5,613 nt of DNA, taken from NCBI GenBank assembly GCA_937896705.1, contig CALBOC010000062.1:1-5613 (forward strand), read 5' to 3'. The notes beneath the pieces are model-generated. The model saw only the letters and a program-made list of their open reading frames with translations. It ran no database searches and was not told the origin of the DNA. The translations under genes and the position numbers were made by a program. Origin of the DNA: an uncultured Micrococcaceae bacterium. Its GTDB lineage: Bacteria; Actinomycetota; Actinomycetes; Actinomycetales; Micrococcaceae. Shown here piece by piece: positions 1 through 5,613 of this stretch (positions are counted from its first letter, which is position 1; each line of letters opens with the position of its first letter).

Positions 1-666
1 ATCGCCATCGGGATTAATATCAGCATGATCTACTTGCCATTGATCAGCTACGGCACCGTTGGCATCGTGAAGTCGGTGTCCAAAAGCTTCACGATCTTCT
101 CTGACCCCGCATACTAAGCACTCGATCTCATCCATCGATCCGTGCAAGGCAATGACCGGACTCTGCTGCTCCAAGGGGCGATTCACCTGGGCGTCGGCTT
201 TTTGCTGGGTCCGTTGATGCAACCCATCGACGTTTTGGGTAATGATGCCTGAGATTTCGTCTATCGCATTCCATCGGGCCAGAATTTCGTGCCCCCGATG
301 TGGTTTGGCTTCCTGCATGTGACGCCACCCTACAAATGAGCGAGCCCAGTAGCGGTGCCGGGCAGCATCGTCGTGCAAGAACTCTTGGTAAGTCATCGGA
401 CGAGAATGCCGCAATGACCCTTCGGGTCCGCGGTAATCTGGGATGCCCGAATCCGTTGACATACCCGCGCCCGTCAAGATCAGCGGCTTGAGGGTGAGTA
501 ACTGGGCAAGGCCGGTAGAGGCTACTTGCACGTTCTGCGGGGGAGCAGAGTTGTCGATGACTCGCTGCACGGAGCGAATGGCAGCCTGATGCGTTGCGTA
601 GGCTGGATGCTCTTCGGAAAAAGTTGAGCCCTCGAAAGAGATCGGCCGGTCAGATGAGCTCGTCAT
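1..666 (-). CDS. Sir2-family NAD-dependent protein deacylase (sirtuin), C-terminus cut by window edge
   Basis: Sirtuins remove acyl groups from protein lysines using NAD+, giving nicotinamide and O-acyl-ADP-ribose; the protein is expected to be cytosolic. The minus frame is open from the ATG at 664-666 to the left edge, giving 222 residues. Visible signatures are the NAD-binding GAGMSTDSGIPDYRG (about 66-80), TQNVDGLHQ (143-151), the catalytic-base histidine in LHG (174-176), the first zinc pair CLVC (183-186) and the NPDGD motif (218-222). The second zinc Cys pair and the end of the Rossmann fold lie outside; relatives of this actinobacterial type run to roughly 250-300 residues. STDSGIPDYRG resembles the class II (SIRT4-like) sirtuins. 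About 22 residues separate LHQ from LHG, some 12 more than usual. An in-frame TAA at 703-705 limits the N-terminus; TTG at 685-687 is the only other upstream start seen. No clear Shine-Dalgarno sequence precedes the ATG, which sits inside a hairpin. DUF3073 lies 53 bp upstream on the same strand. Family call is secure; substrate is unknown. Confidence 0.9.
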   Translation of the reverse strand, partial: MTSSSDRPISFEGSTFSEEHPAYATHQAAIRSVQRVIDNSAPPQNVQVASTGLAQLLTLKPLILTGAGMSTDSGIPDYRGPEGSLRHSRPMTYQEFLHDDAARHRYWARSFVGWRHMQEAKPHRGHEILARWNAIDEISGIITQNVDGLHQRTQQKADAQVNRPLEQQSPVIALHGSMDEIECLVCGVREDREAFGHRLHDANGAVADQWQVDHADINPDGD

Positions 667-685
667 CTGACCCGACCGATCTTTC
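634..685 (-). repeat. Long imperfect inverted repeat (hairpin) spanning the sirtuin start codon
   Basis: On the minus strand the arms are GAAAGATCGGTCGGGTCAGA plus TGA and TCATCTGACCGGCCGATCTC plus TTTC, around the 5-nt loop CGAGC. By hand it forms 10 bp next to the loop, a 1-nt bulge, 9 bp including one G-U, a 2-nt bulge and 3 bp. The sirtuin ATG at 664-666 lies in the loop-proximal part of the 5' arm, and the 3' arm encodes about residues 3-11. There is no U-tract directly after it in either direction, so it is not a classic intrinsic terminator, although actinobacterial terminators often lack one. It could end DUF3073 transcripts, attenuate the sirtuin gene or hide its start; the sequence cannot decide. 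Confidence 0.65.
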
Positions 686-719
686 AAAAAGTTCTGGAAA
701 CCTTAAGAGATACGCCCGA

Positions 720-920
720 CTAATACGATGAGTCCTCGTCATACTCATCGTCGTAGGCGTTATATTTCTCCGCGTATTCGGCGAAATCGTGGTCGTGTCC
801 CCTGTCGGGTTTCTTTCCGGCTAGCTCTCGCTCGAGTGCTGCCAGGTCGGTAGCTGGCGAGAAGTATTTCATGTCCCGTGCCTGACGGGTTGCCTTTGCC
901 TTTTGACGGCCGCGCCCCAT
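720..920 (-). CDS. DUF3073 family small protein
   Basis: A 66-residue protein matching the DUF3073 family, a short, conserved, functionally uncharacterised group of Actinobacteria. The N-terminal signature MGRGRQKAKATRQARDMKYF is the hallmark, followed by SPATDLAALERELAG (about 21-35). The charge is strongly split: residues 1-16 are rich in Arg/Lys, while the last third is acidic and Tyr-rich (EYAEKYNAYDDEYDEDSSY). There is no signal peptide or membrane segment, so it is probably cytosolic, and the basic head could contact nucleic acid (inference). The ATG at 918-920 has an excellent Shine-Dalgarno AAGGGGG at 929-935 with an 8-nt spacer, which fixes the start. The stop is TAG. The gene lies divergently from the septum-formation-like gene and 53 bp upstream of the sirtuin, with which it may share a transcript. 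No function should be assigned beyond the family name. Confidence 0.9.
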   Translation of the reverse strand: MGRGRQKAKATRQARDMKYFSPATDLAALERELAGKKPDRGHDHDFAEYAEKYNAYDDEYDEDSSY

Positions 921-928
921 GAGCGTGA

Positions 929-935
929 CCCCCTT
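929..935 (-). promoter_or_regulatory. Strong ribosome binding site for the DUF3073 gene
   Basis: AAGGGGG on the minus strand lies 8 nt before the ATG at 918-920. It is the strongest-looking start signal in the left half of the window, and contrasts with the sirtuin gene downstream, which has none that is obvious. Confidence 0.75.
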
Positions 936-1189
936 CGCGGTCTCTGTGTCCTCAGAAGCGACAACGTAAGGCTCGTGTTGCCGGTGAGGTCTCTTGTTCG
1001 TAATGGTTCGTGCTTACCAGGTTAACATGTTTGAGTAGAGTTCGCCCCTTTAGGGCTAAAATGTTTCTGGTATAACTAGCGCTTTCACTCTAAGATCAGC
1101 TAATAACCTGCACCACTCCGCTGTATTCGAACCATGCAAGGCCTCGCGGAGAGAATAAATACTGCTGTCAGGAAGGATGATGGACCGGC
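936..1189. other. Divergent intergenic region between DUF3073 and septum-formation-like genes
   Basis: No coding region is supported here. The middle part (about 1015-1110) is distinctly more AT-rich than the flanks and should hold the promoters for both divergent genes. Visible elements are an 8-bp palindrome AACATGTT (1024-1031), a small inverted repeat GCCC/GGGC (1044-1056) and an extended -10-like TGGTATAAC (1068-1076, plus strand). A convincing promoter for the minus-strand DUF3073 gene could not be picked out by eye. No HAIR or GGAAT-GTT motif like that at clpB is present. Confidence 0.5.
1068..1076 (+). promoter_or_regulatory. Candidate extended -10 promoter element for the septum-formation-like gene
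   Basis: TGGTATAAC fits an extended -10 (TGn followed by TATAAC). The region 16-18 bp upstream (CTTTAG/TTTAGG around 1048-1054) is a poor -35, which extended -10 promoters tolerate. Transcription would start near 1083, giving a leader of roughly 107 nt. This rests on motif resemblance only. Confidence 0.35.
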
Positions 1190-1951
1190 ATGAGCCCAGC
1201 CGCCAACCCGCCCAACTCAGCCGATGAGTCTCCGCTGTCAGCTGAAGACTCCGCCACGCCCTCGCGGCGTGAAATCCGCCAACAGCGGGAGCGGCGTTCA
1301 CGACGGAATTCGTGGATAATTTTCTTTACCGTACTCATCGTAGTGCTGGCCATCATCGGCTTCTTTGTCTACAGCTTCAGCTCATCCGATAACGGCGAAG
1401 CCGAAGCTCCTGAAGAAACCACCACGCGGAACCCCTCACCAGGGATTGACGGGTTAATCGCCACGAATGTTTCGCCCGAGAACTTCCTGCCCGGCGATTG
1501 CTTAGCCAACTACACAGATACCAGCCAACCCGCAGACATCGTCGAGTGCACGACGCCGCACAACGCCCAACTCATTGGACGTCGACTGTACTCGGAAAAC
1601 ATGACGTATCCGGGTGAAGACGAGCTTCGGGAAGCCTCCGAAGCATTCTGCGCCGATATCCCGCTGCTTGAAAACACTCAGGCCACCTACTCCATCAACA
1701 CCTCGCGCCCCTCCGAATACACCTGGGAGACCGAAGGCGACCGCCGCATCGACTGCATTGTGTCAACGAACGATGACACCACGTTTTCAGCCTCACTGGT
1801 CGAAGAGCCCGCTGCGGACGATCAACGTTCCCAAGAAGAACAGGAACGCGAGCCCTTCCAAACGGCTGAAGAAGCCGCCGAGGGCAGCGCCGCCGGTGAT
1901 AACACTTCACCCACCGCAACACCAGCGCCGACCGCAGATGCTGAATCCTAA
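1190..1951 (+). CDS. Membrane-anchored septum-formation-like (Septum_form domain) protein
   Basis: A 253-residue protein. Residues 1-41 are cytoplasmic and end in a very basic stretch (RREIRQQRERRSRRN, 26-40). One hydrophobic helix at about 42-63 acts as an uncleaved anchor, and the rest faces outward by the positive-inside rule. The outer part (about 98-205) has the pattern of the actinobacterial Septum_form family: GDC (102-104), a Cys followed by TPHN (120-125), a third Cys (154), then W179, a GDRR motif (183-186) and Cys189. The four cysteines could form two disulfides. Residues 205-253 are an acidic, Ala/Thr/Pro-rich, probably disordered tail. The family is named after septum formation, but the role of individual members is mostly untested. 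The ATG at 1190 is the only workable start because an in-frame TGA lies at 1178-1180. The AGGAAGG at 1170-1176 is 13 nt away, longer than ideal. A strong hairpin follows the stop. Topology is secure; family is likely. Confidence 0.8.
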   Translation: MSPAANPPNSADESPLSAEDSATPSRREIRQQRERRSRRNSWIIFFTVLIVVLAIIGFFVYSFSSSDNGEAEAPEETTTRNPSPGIDGLIATNVSPENFLPGDCLANYTDTSQPADIVECTTPHNAQLIGRRLYSENMTYPGEDELREASEAFCADIPLLENTQATYSINTSRPSEYTWETEGDRRIDCIVSTNDDTTFSASLVEEPAADDQRSQEEQEREPFQTAEEAAEGSAAGDNTSPTATPAPTADAES

Positions 1952-1977
1952 CTGACGCAGTGATCTAGCCTGACGAC

Positions 1978-2012
1978 GTCGTGAGCCCAACCGAACCGGT
2001 TGGGCTCACGAC
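1978..2012. terminator. Perfect 15-bp stem hairpin between convergent genes, likely bidirectional terminator
   Basis: GTCGTGAGCCCAACC (1978-1992), the 5-nt loop GAACC and GGTTGGGCTCACGAC (1998-2012) form an uninterrupted GC-rich stem. It starts 26 nt after the stop of the septum-formation-like gene (plus) and 45 nt beyond the clpB stop (minus), so it can serve both. A weak U-rich stretch (ATTTCT) follows on the plus strand; none follows on the minus strand, which is common for actinobacterial terminators. Confidence 0.85.
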
Positions 2013-2057
2013 ATTTCTGGGTCGTTTTCGTACCTGATGCCGCCGAAGACGACTGGA

Positions 2058-4673
2058 TTAGAGGGCGGAGTCGGCTTGTTGGGTCTGACCTATTCGGGTG
2101 GTCAGTTGTATGCCGTCGCCGTCCGCGTCCACCACAACGGTGTCGCCGTCAGTGACTTTGCCCGCGAGGATTTCCTTGGCCAAGGTGTCCCCAATTTCGC
2201 GCTGAATCAGGCGACGCAACGGGCGTGCCCCGTATGCTGGGTCATGGCCCGTGCGAGCAAGCCACTCTGCAGCGCTGGGTGTGACTTCCAGGCTGAGGCG
2301 TCGCTCAGCTAACCGCTCGGCAAGCTGATCCACTTGCAGATCCACGATCTCGACCAAATCGGCGATGGTCAGCGGATCGAAATGAATCATGTCGTCTAAT
2401 CGGTTGAGGAACTCGGGTTTGAACGCGGCGCGCACCGCGGCATCAACCCGGGCGTGCTTATCAGCAGGTTCCAGGGTGGCATCGACCAAGAACTCGGACC
2501 CCAGGTTCGAGGTCAGAATCAAAATCGTGTTGCGGAAATCGACGGTCCGGCCCTGTCCGTCCGTGAGCCGTCCGTCATCAAGCACTTGCAGCAAGATGTC
2601 AAAGACCTCCGGGTGGGCTTTTTCGACTTCGTCGAGCAGCACCACGGAATATGGCCGACGTCGCACGGATTCCGTCAACTGGCCGCCCTCGTCGTACCCG
2701 ACATATCCGGGTGGCGCTCCCACCAGGCGCGCCACCGAGTGCTTCTCCGAGTACTCCGACATATCGACGCGGACCATGGCACGCTCATCGTCGAATAAGA
2801 AATCCGCCAGAGACTTGGCAAGTTCCGTTTTCCCAACCCCGGTGGGTCCGAGGAACAAAAACGAGCCGATCGGTCGATTCGGGTCGGACACGCCTGCCCG
2901 CGAGCGCCGCACGGCATCAGCCACCGATTCCACCGCGCGATGCTGCCCGATGAGTCGCTGACCAATGTGATCTTCCATGTGCAACAGTTTTTCTTGTTCG
3001 CTGGACAACATCCGGCCGGCCGGAATCCCGGTCCAGGCCTCAATGACCTCGGCGATGTCGTGGGCTGACACCTGCTCTGAGACCATGGGCGGTTCATCGG
3101 CAGGCACCGACGAGTCTGCCGCTTCGGCGGCTTCGAGATCTTTTTCAACCTGCGGGATTTCACCGTAGAGGATGCGCGAGGCTTCCGCCAGGTCTCCTTC
3201 ACGTTGGGCTTTTTCGGCGGCCGAGCGCAGCTCATCCAGCTGGACCCGCAGATCCCCGGCCTTATTGAGCGACGCCTTTTCGGCTTCCCACTTAGCGGTC
3301 AGCGCCGCGAGATCTTCTTTGGTGTCCGCCAGCTCGGCACGTAGCGCAGCCAGCCGCTCCACGGAGGCCGGATCGGTTTCGCCTTCCAGCGCGAGTTCTT
3401 CCATGGTCAGTCGGTCGGCGGCACGACGCAACTGGTCGATGGCTTCTGGCGCCGAGTCGATTTCCATCCGCAAGCGGGAGGCGGCCTCGTCCATGAGGTC
3501 AATGGCCTTATCGGGGAGTTGCCGGCCCGAAATGTACCGGTTGGATAAATTCGCGGCAGCCACCAGAGCAGCATCGGCGATGGCAACCTTGTGGTGGGCT
3601 TCGTAGCGTTCTTTCAGCCCGCGCAAGATAGCGATCGTATCGGCGACCGAGGGCTCACCGACGAAGACCTGCTGGAAGCGACGTTCCAGGGCGGGGTCTT
3701 TTTCGATATTTTCACGGTATTCATCCAGGGTGGTCGCCCCGATCAGCCGCAGTTCTCCGCGGGCCAGCATGGGTTTGAGCATATTGCCCGCATCCATCGA
3801 CCCCTCGGCGGCACCAGCACCAACCACGGTGTGCAGCTCGTCAATGAAGGTTACGACCTCGCCGTCGGCACGGGAGATTTCTTCCAAGACGGCTTTGAGG
3901 CGTTCTTCGAATTCACCGCGATATTTTGCACCGGCAACCATCGCGCCCAAGTCCAGCGAGACCAGGCGTTTGCCGCGCAGCGATTCCGGCACGTCACCGG
4001 CGACCATGCGCTGTGCCAGTCCTTCGACGACGGCGGTTTTGCCCACCCCGGGTTCCCCAATGAGCACCGGGTTGTTCTTGGTTCGACGAGACAGCACCTG
4101 GATGACGCGCCGGACCTCGGCGTCACGACCGATGACGGGATCGAGTTTGCCGGAGGCTGCGACCTCGGTCAGGTCCGTGCCGTACTGTTCCAACGCCTGA
4201 AAAGTGCCTTCGGGATCCTGGGACGTCACTTTGGTGTCACCCCGGATCGCCTTCATCGCGGCGGTTAGCGCTTCGGTGGTCGCCCCGGCATCGCGCAGGG
4301 CTTTTCCGGTGTCGCCGCTATCGGCGGTCAGTCCCAACAACAGGTGCTCGGTCGAGACGAATTGATCCTGATTCTCTTGGGCTTGGGTTTGCGCCGCTGA
4401 AATCACCGCGAGACCGGCACGTGACAGTTGGGCTTCGGCAACTGACGAGCCCGAAACCTTCGGTAAAGCGGCAATCTGGCTGGATGCTTTGGTCGACACG
4501 ACGTCAGGATCCACCGACGCGCCTTTGAGCACGGCGACGGCCACCGAGTCGCGCTGATCCATGAGCGCTTTGAGAATGTGGGCGGGTTCAATCTGCGGGT
4601 TGCCAGCGGTAGAGGCGTTCATCGCCGCAGCCGATAACGTCTCCTGAGATTTCGTGGTGAATTGCGTCTTCAT
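2058..4673 (-). CDS. clpB: ATP-dependent protein disaggregase ClpB
   Basis: A complete 871-residue Hsp100 AAA+ chaperone, full length for the family (about 850-870). As a hexamer it pulls polypeptides out of aggregates, together with DnaK/DnaJ/GrpE, in the cytosol. Order of parts: Clp N-domain repeats (about 1-145); NBD1 with Walker A GEPGVGKT (206-213), pore loop KYRGEFE (250-256, Tyr251), Walker B FIDEL (Glu279) and arginine fingers R331-R332; coiled-coil middle domain (about 410-530); NBD2 with Walker A GPTGVGKT (609-616), pore loop GYVG (656-659), Walker B VVLLDE (677-682), sensor-1 Asn723 and sensor-2 GARPLRR (815-821). Key catalytic residues in both ATPase sites are intact. There is no ClpP-binding IGF/IGL loop context as in ClpA/ClpC, and the long middle domain marks it as ClpB. 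The ATG at 4671-4673 has AAGGAG 5 nt upstream. Upstream is a HAIR operator with two promoters. GTG codon 149 may be an internal start for a form without the N-domain. Confidence 0.98.
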   Translation of the reverse strand: MKTQFTTKSQETLSAAAMNASTAGNPQIEPAHILKALMDQRDSVAVAVLKGASVDPDVVSTKASSQIAALPKVSGSSVAEAQLSRAGLAVISAAQTQAQENQDQFVSTEHLLLGLTADSGDTGKALRDAGATTEALTAAMKAIRGDTKVTSQDPEGTFQALEQYGTDLTEVAASGKLDPVIGRDAEVRRVIQVLSRRTKNNPVLIGEPGVGKTAVVEGLAQRMVAGDVPESLRGKRLVSLDLGAMVAGAKYRGEFEERLKAVLEEISRADGEVVTFIDELHTVVGAGAAEGSMDAGNMLKPMLARGELRLIGATTLDEYRENIEKDPALERRFQQVFVGEPSVADTIAILRGLKERYEAHHKVAIADAALVAAANLSNRYISGRQLPDKAIDLMDEAASRLRMEIDSAPEAIDQLRRAADRLTMEELALEGETDPASVERLAALRAELADTKEDLAALTAKWEAEKASLNKAGDLRVQLDELRSAAEKAQREGDLAEASRILYGEIPQVEKDLEAAEAADSSVPADEPPMVSEQVSAHDIAEVIEAWTGIPAGRMLSSEQEKLLHMEDHIGQRLIGQHRAVESVADAVRRSRAGVSDPNRPIGSFLFLGPTGVGKTELAKSLADFLFDDERAMVRVDMSEYSEKHSVARLVGAPPGYVGYDEGGQLTESVRRRPYSVVLLDEVEKAHPEVFDILLQVLDDGRLTDGQGRTVDFRNTILILTSNLGSEFLVDATLEPADKHARVDAAVRAAFKPEFLNRLDDMIHFDPLTIADLVEIVDLQVDQLAERLAERRLSLEVTPSAAEWLARTGHDPAYGARPLRRLIQREIGDTLAKEILAGKVTDGDTVVVDADGDGIQLTTRIGQTQQADSAL

Positions 4674-4678
4674 GCATA

Positions 4679-4684
4679 CTCCTT
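4679..4684 (-). promoter_or_regulatory. Ribosome binding site of clpB
   Basis: AAGGAG on the minus strand, 5 nt before the ATG at 4671-4673. It settles the start in preference to the out-of-frame ATG at 4676-4678. Confidence 0.8.
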
Positions 4685-4708
4685 GTCCCGGTCACGCCGG
4701 GGGTCCAC

Positions 4709-4736
4709 AATATAAACTTGAGTCTACTTAACTCAA
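4709..4736 (-). promoter_or_regulatory. Sigma-A-like promoter of clpB
   Basis: On the minus strand, TTGAGT (4736-4731), a 16-nt spacer and TATATT (4714-4709) match a housekeeping promoter closely. Transcription would start near 4702, giving a leader of about 30 nt that includes the ribosome binding site. The -35 and most of the spacer lie inside the HAIR element, so a bound HspR would be expected to block RNA polymerase. Confidence 0.65.
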
Positions 4737-4737
4737 C
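4717..4737 (-). promoter_or_regulatory. HAIR element: HspR repressor operator upstream of clpB
   Basis: GTTGAGT (4737-4731), 7 nt, ACTCAAG (4723-4717) on the minus strand. The HAIR consensus is CTTGAGT-N7-ACTCAAG, so 13 of 14 half-site bases match; only the first base of the left half differs. HspR, the MerR-like heat-shock repressor of Actinobacteria, is known to control clpB and the dnaK operon through this sequence. The location directly on a clpB promoter makes the assignment strong. The hspR gene is not in this window. Confidence 0.9.
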
Positions 4738-4760
4738 TATTTTTGGAGACGGAATATTCC
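4735..4760 (-). promoter_or_regulatory. SigH/SigR-type stress promoter of clpB
   Basis: On the minus strand, GGAAT (4760-4756), exactly 18 nt, then GTT (4737-4735) fits the GGAAT-N18-20-GTT promoter of the ECF sigma factors SigH (Mycobacterium, Corynebacterium) and SigR (Streptomyces), which respond to heat and disulfide stress. The wider matches GGAATA and GTTGAG also fit the corynebacterial form. clpB belongs to the SigH regulon in these relatives. The predicted -10 coincides with the left half of the HAIR element. The -35 sits in a perfect 12-bp palindrome (4750-4761). Confidence 0.65.
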
Positions 4761-4798
4761 GATTTCGCAGTACCAAATTTAAGCGGACGGCGAATAGC

Positions 4799-5613
4799 TT
4801 AGCTGGCGTCGTCGGTGGGTTCTTGCGCCTCAGGAGAGGTTGCGTCGTCGGTCGGTGACACCGTGGGGGACGGGGTGGTTTCGTCGACGTTATCTTGGAA
4901 GGTCTGCTGGAGCTTTTCGGCTTGGGCCCCGAACATTTCCTGGGCCTGTTCTAAGGTCACCTGTTCGGCGGTCATGTACATGTGAAATTGGGCATTGACC
5001 GACGACCCGCCCACGGCAAGGGATTCAACGTCTTCGCCGTCAGAAATCTCCAGCAGCATGGCGTCCAAGCCCGGGATTTTGGTGAAAGTGGCTTCCGCAC
5101 CTTCAACCTCGGTGGAGCTCAGCGTCTCGCACGCGTTGGGGATCTCGCGATAGATCGTCATCGGCTCGACCGCATCGACTGTTTCAAAGATCAGCGTTTC
5201 GACCGCCGCCCCGGATTGAGTCTCCTCTTCGTCACCGTTACTGGCAGCAGGCGCCCCGCGCATAAATTTTGCCGCAACACCGCCGACCGCAGGAGCGGTG
5301 AACGAGTTCAGCTCATCCAGCAGGCGAGCGCAGCTGCCACTGGGATCAAACTCGCTCAGCGTCAGGTACATGGTGACCGGGTCGTCGATGAACCCTTCCA
5401 CGGGTGGGTCGTGGGCGATCCCGACCAGCTCGCGGTCGGTCACCAGTGCTTCGGCATACTGGTCTAGGGCCACTTCGGGGGCGGTAGGTGACGCGGTCGC
5501 GACGTCGTCGTCCGTTGGGGTTTCGGTCGGCTGGTCGGCGTCCTGCGAGCCGCAGCCCGCAAGGAATATCCCACCGACGGCAGTTAGGGCGGCAATCCGC
5601 AGCGCTTGGCGTT
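4799..5613 (-). CDS. Putative secreted lipoprotein of unrecognised family, N-terminal residues beyond window edge
   Basis: The frame is open from the TAA at 4799-4801 to the right edge, 270 whole codons. The visible N-terminus is a lipoprotein signal peptide: Arg residues, a hydrophobic stretch and the lipobox LAGC, with the acylated Cys at visible residue 20 (codon 5552-5554). Probably only a few residues, including the start, are missing; the GTG at 5471-5473 would remove the signal and is not the start. After the Cys comes an acidic Thr/Pro linker (about 21-45), a folded part (about 46-245) with just two cysteines (about 94 and 161) that may form a disulfide, and a Ser/Thr/Pro/Asp-rich tail of about 25 residues. 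It should sit on the outer face of the membrane. I do not recognise the domain; loose resemblance to small actinobacterial sensor-type lipoproteins is not enough for a name. The stop is 125 bp before the clpB start, same strand, and no clear terminator lies between. Lipoprotein nature is firm; function unknown. Confidence 0.8.
   Translation of the reverse strand, partial: RQALRIAALTAVGGIFLAGCGSQDADQPTETPTDDDVATASPTAPEVALDQYAEALVTDRELVGIAHDPPVEGFIDDPVTMYLTLSEFDPSGSCARLLDELNSFTAPAVGGVAAKFMRGAPAASNGDEEETQSGAAVETLIFETVDAVEPMTIYREIPNACETLSSTEVEGAEATFTKIPGLDAMLLEISDGEDVESLAVGGSSVNAQFHMYMTAEQVTLEQAQEMFGAQAEKLQQTFQDNVDETTPSPTVSPTDDATSPEAQEPTDDAS

Noticed and set aside
1..117. Plus-strand open frame ending at 115-117 that reads like the hydrophobic end of a membrane protein
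   Set aside because: It is antisense to the sirtuin frame, which carries real motifs (CLVC, NPDGD) across the same bases.
1031..1062. TTGAGT (1031-1036) with TAAAAT (1057-1062) as a promoter for the plus-strand gene, or as half of a HAIR element
   Set aside because: The spacer is 20 nt, too long for a standard promoter, and there is no matching ACTCAAG half-site 7 nt away.
1018..1110. Inverted copies CAGGTTA (1018-1024) and TAACCTG (1104-1110) in the divergent intergenic region
   Set aside because: Only 7 bp each and 79 bp apart; chance is the simplest explanation.
1120..1145. GGTTCGAATAC on the minus strand, resembling a tRNA T-loop
   Set aside because: The flanking bases do not form a T-stem and no anticodon or acceptor arms could be found around it.
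2389..4268. Several long plus-strand open frames across the clpB region
   Set aside because: They are antisense shadows of clpB, caused by its GC-biased codons; they show no recognisable domain and lie over intact ClpB motifs.
5471..5473. GTG as the start of the lipoprotein gene
   Set aside because: The same frame continues upstream through a clear lipobox signal peptide to the window edge, so the true start lies outside.

Overview
The window looks like chromosomal DNA of a moderately high-GC actinobacterium. The evidence is a DUF3073 protein (a small family essentially confined to Actinobacteria), a membrane-anchored septum-formation-like protein, and a clpB promoter carrying an HspR-type HAIR operator together with a SigH/SigR-type promoter. 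The acidic, Ser/Thr/Pro-rich tails on the exported proteins are also common there. An order such as Micrococcales is plausible but is inference. There are no mobile elements, RNA genes or CRISPR arrays.

Layout, left to right. (1) 1-666, minus: a sirtuin (Sir2-family NAD-dependent protein deacylase) whose C-terminus runs off the left edge. (2) 634-685: a long imperfect hairpin that contains the sirtuin start codon. (3) 720-920, minus: a 66-residue DUF3073 protein. (4) 921-1189: a divergent intergenic region. (5) 1190-1951, plus: a single-pass membrane protein with an extracytoplasmic Septum_form-like domain. (6) 1978-2012: a perfect 15-bp-stem hairpin between convergent genes, most likely a bidirectional terminator. 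(7) 2058-4673, minus: complete clpB. (8) 4674-4798: the clpB control region. (9) 4799-5613, minus: a lipoprotein of unrecognised family whose first residues lie beyond the right edge.

The best-supported regulatory story is at clpB. Reading on the minus strand, a SigH/SigR-like promoter (GGAAT, 18 nt, GTT) runs directly into a sigma-A-like promoter (TTGAGT, 16 nt, TATATT). A near-perfect HAIR element (GTTGAGT, 7 nt, ACTCAAG) covers the -10 of the first and the -35 and spacer of the second. This predicts HspR repression plus stress-sigma activation of the disaggregase, the logic known from Mycobacterium and Corynebacterium. ClpB works with the DnaK system, which is not in this window.

The other genes show no obvious shared pathway. 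DUF3073 and the sirtuin are on the same strand 53 bp apart and may be co-transcribed, but the hairpin between and into them could separate or attenuate expression. I see no clear case for a wholly new system. The observations most worth checking are the hairpin-embedded sirtuin start, the compact triple-element clpB promoter, and a possible internal GTG start in clpB.
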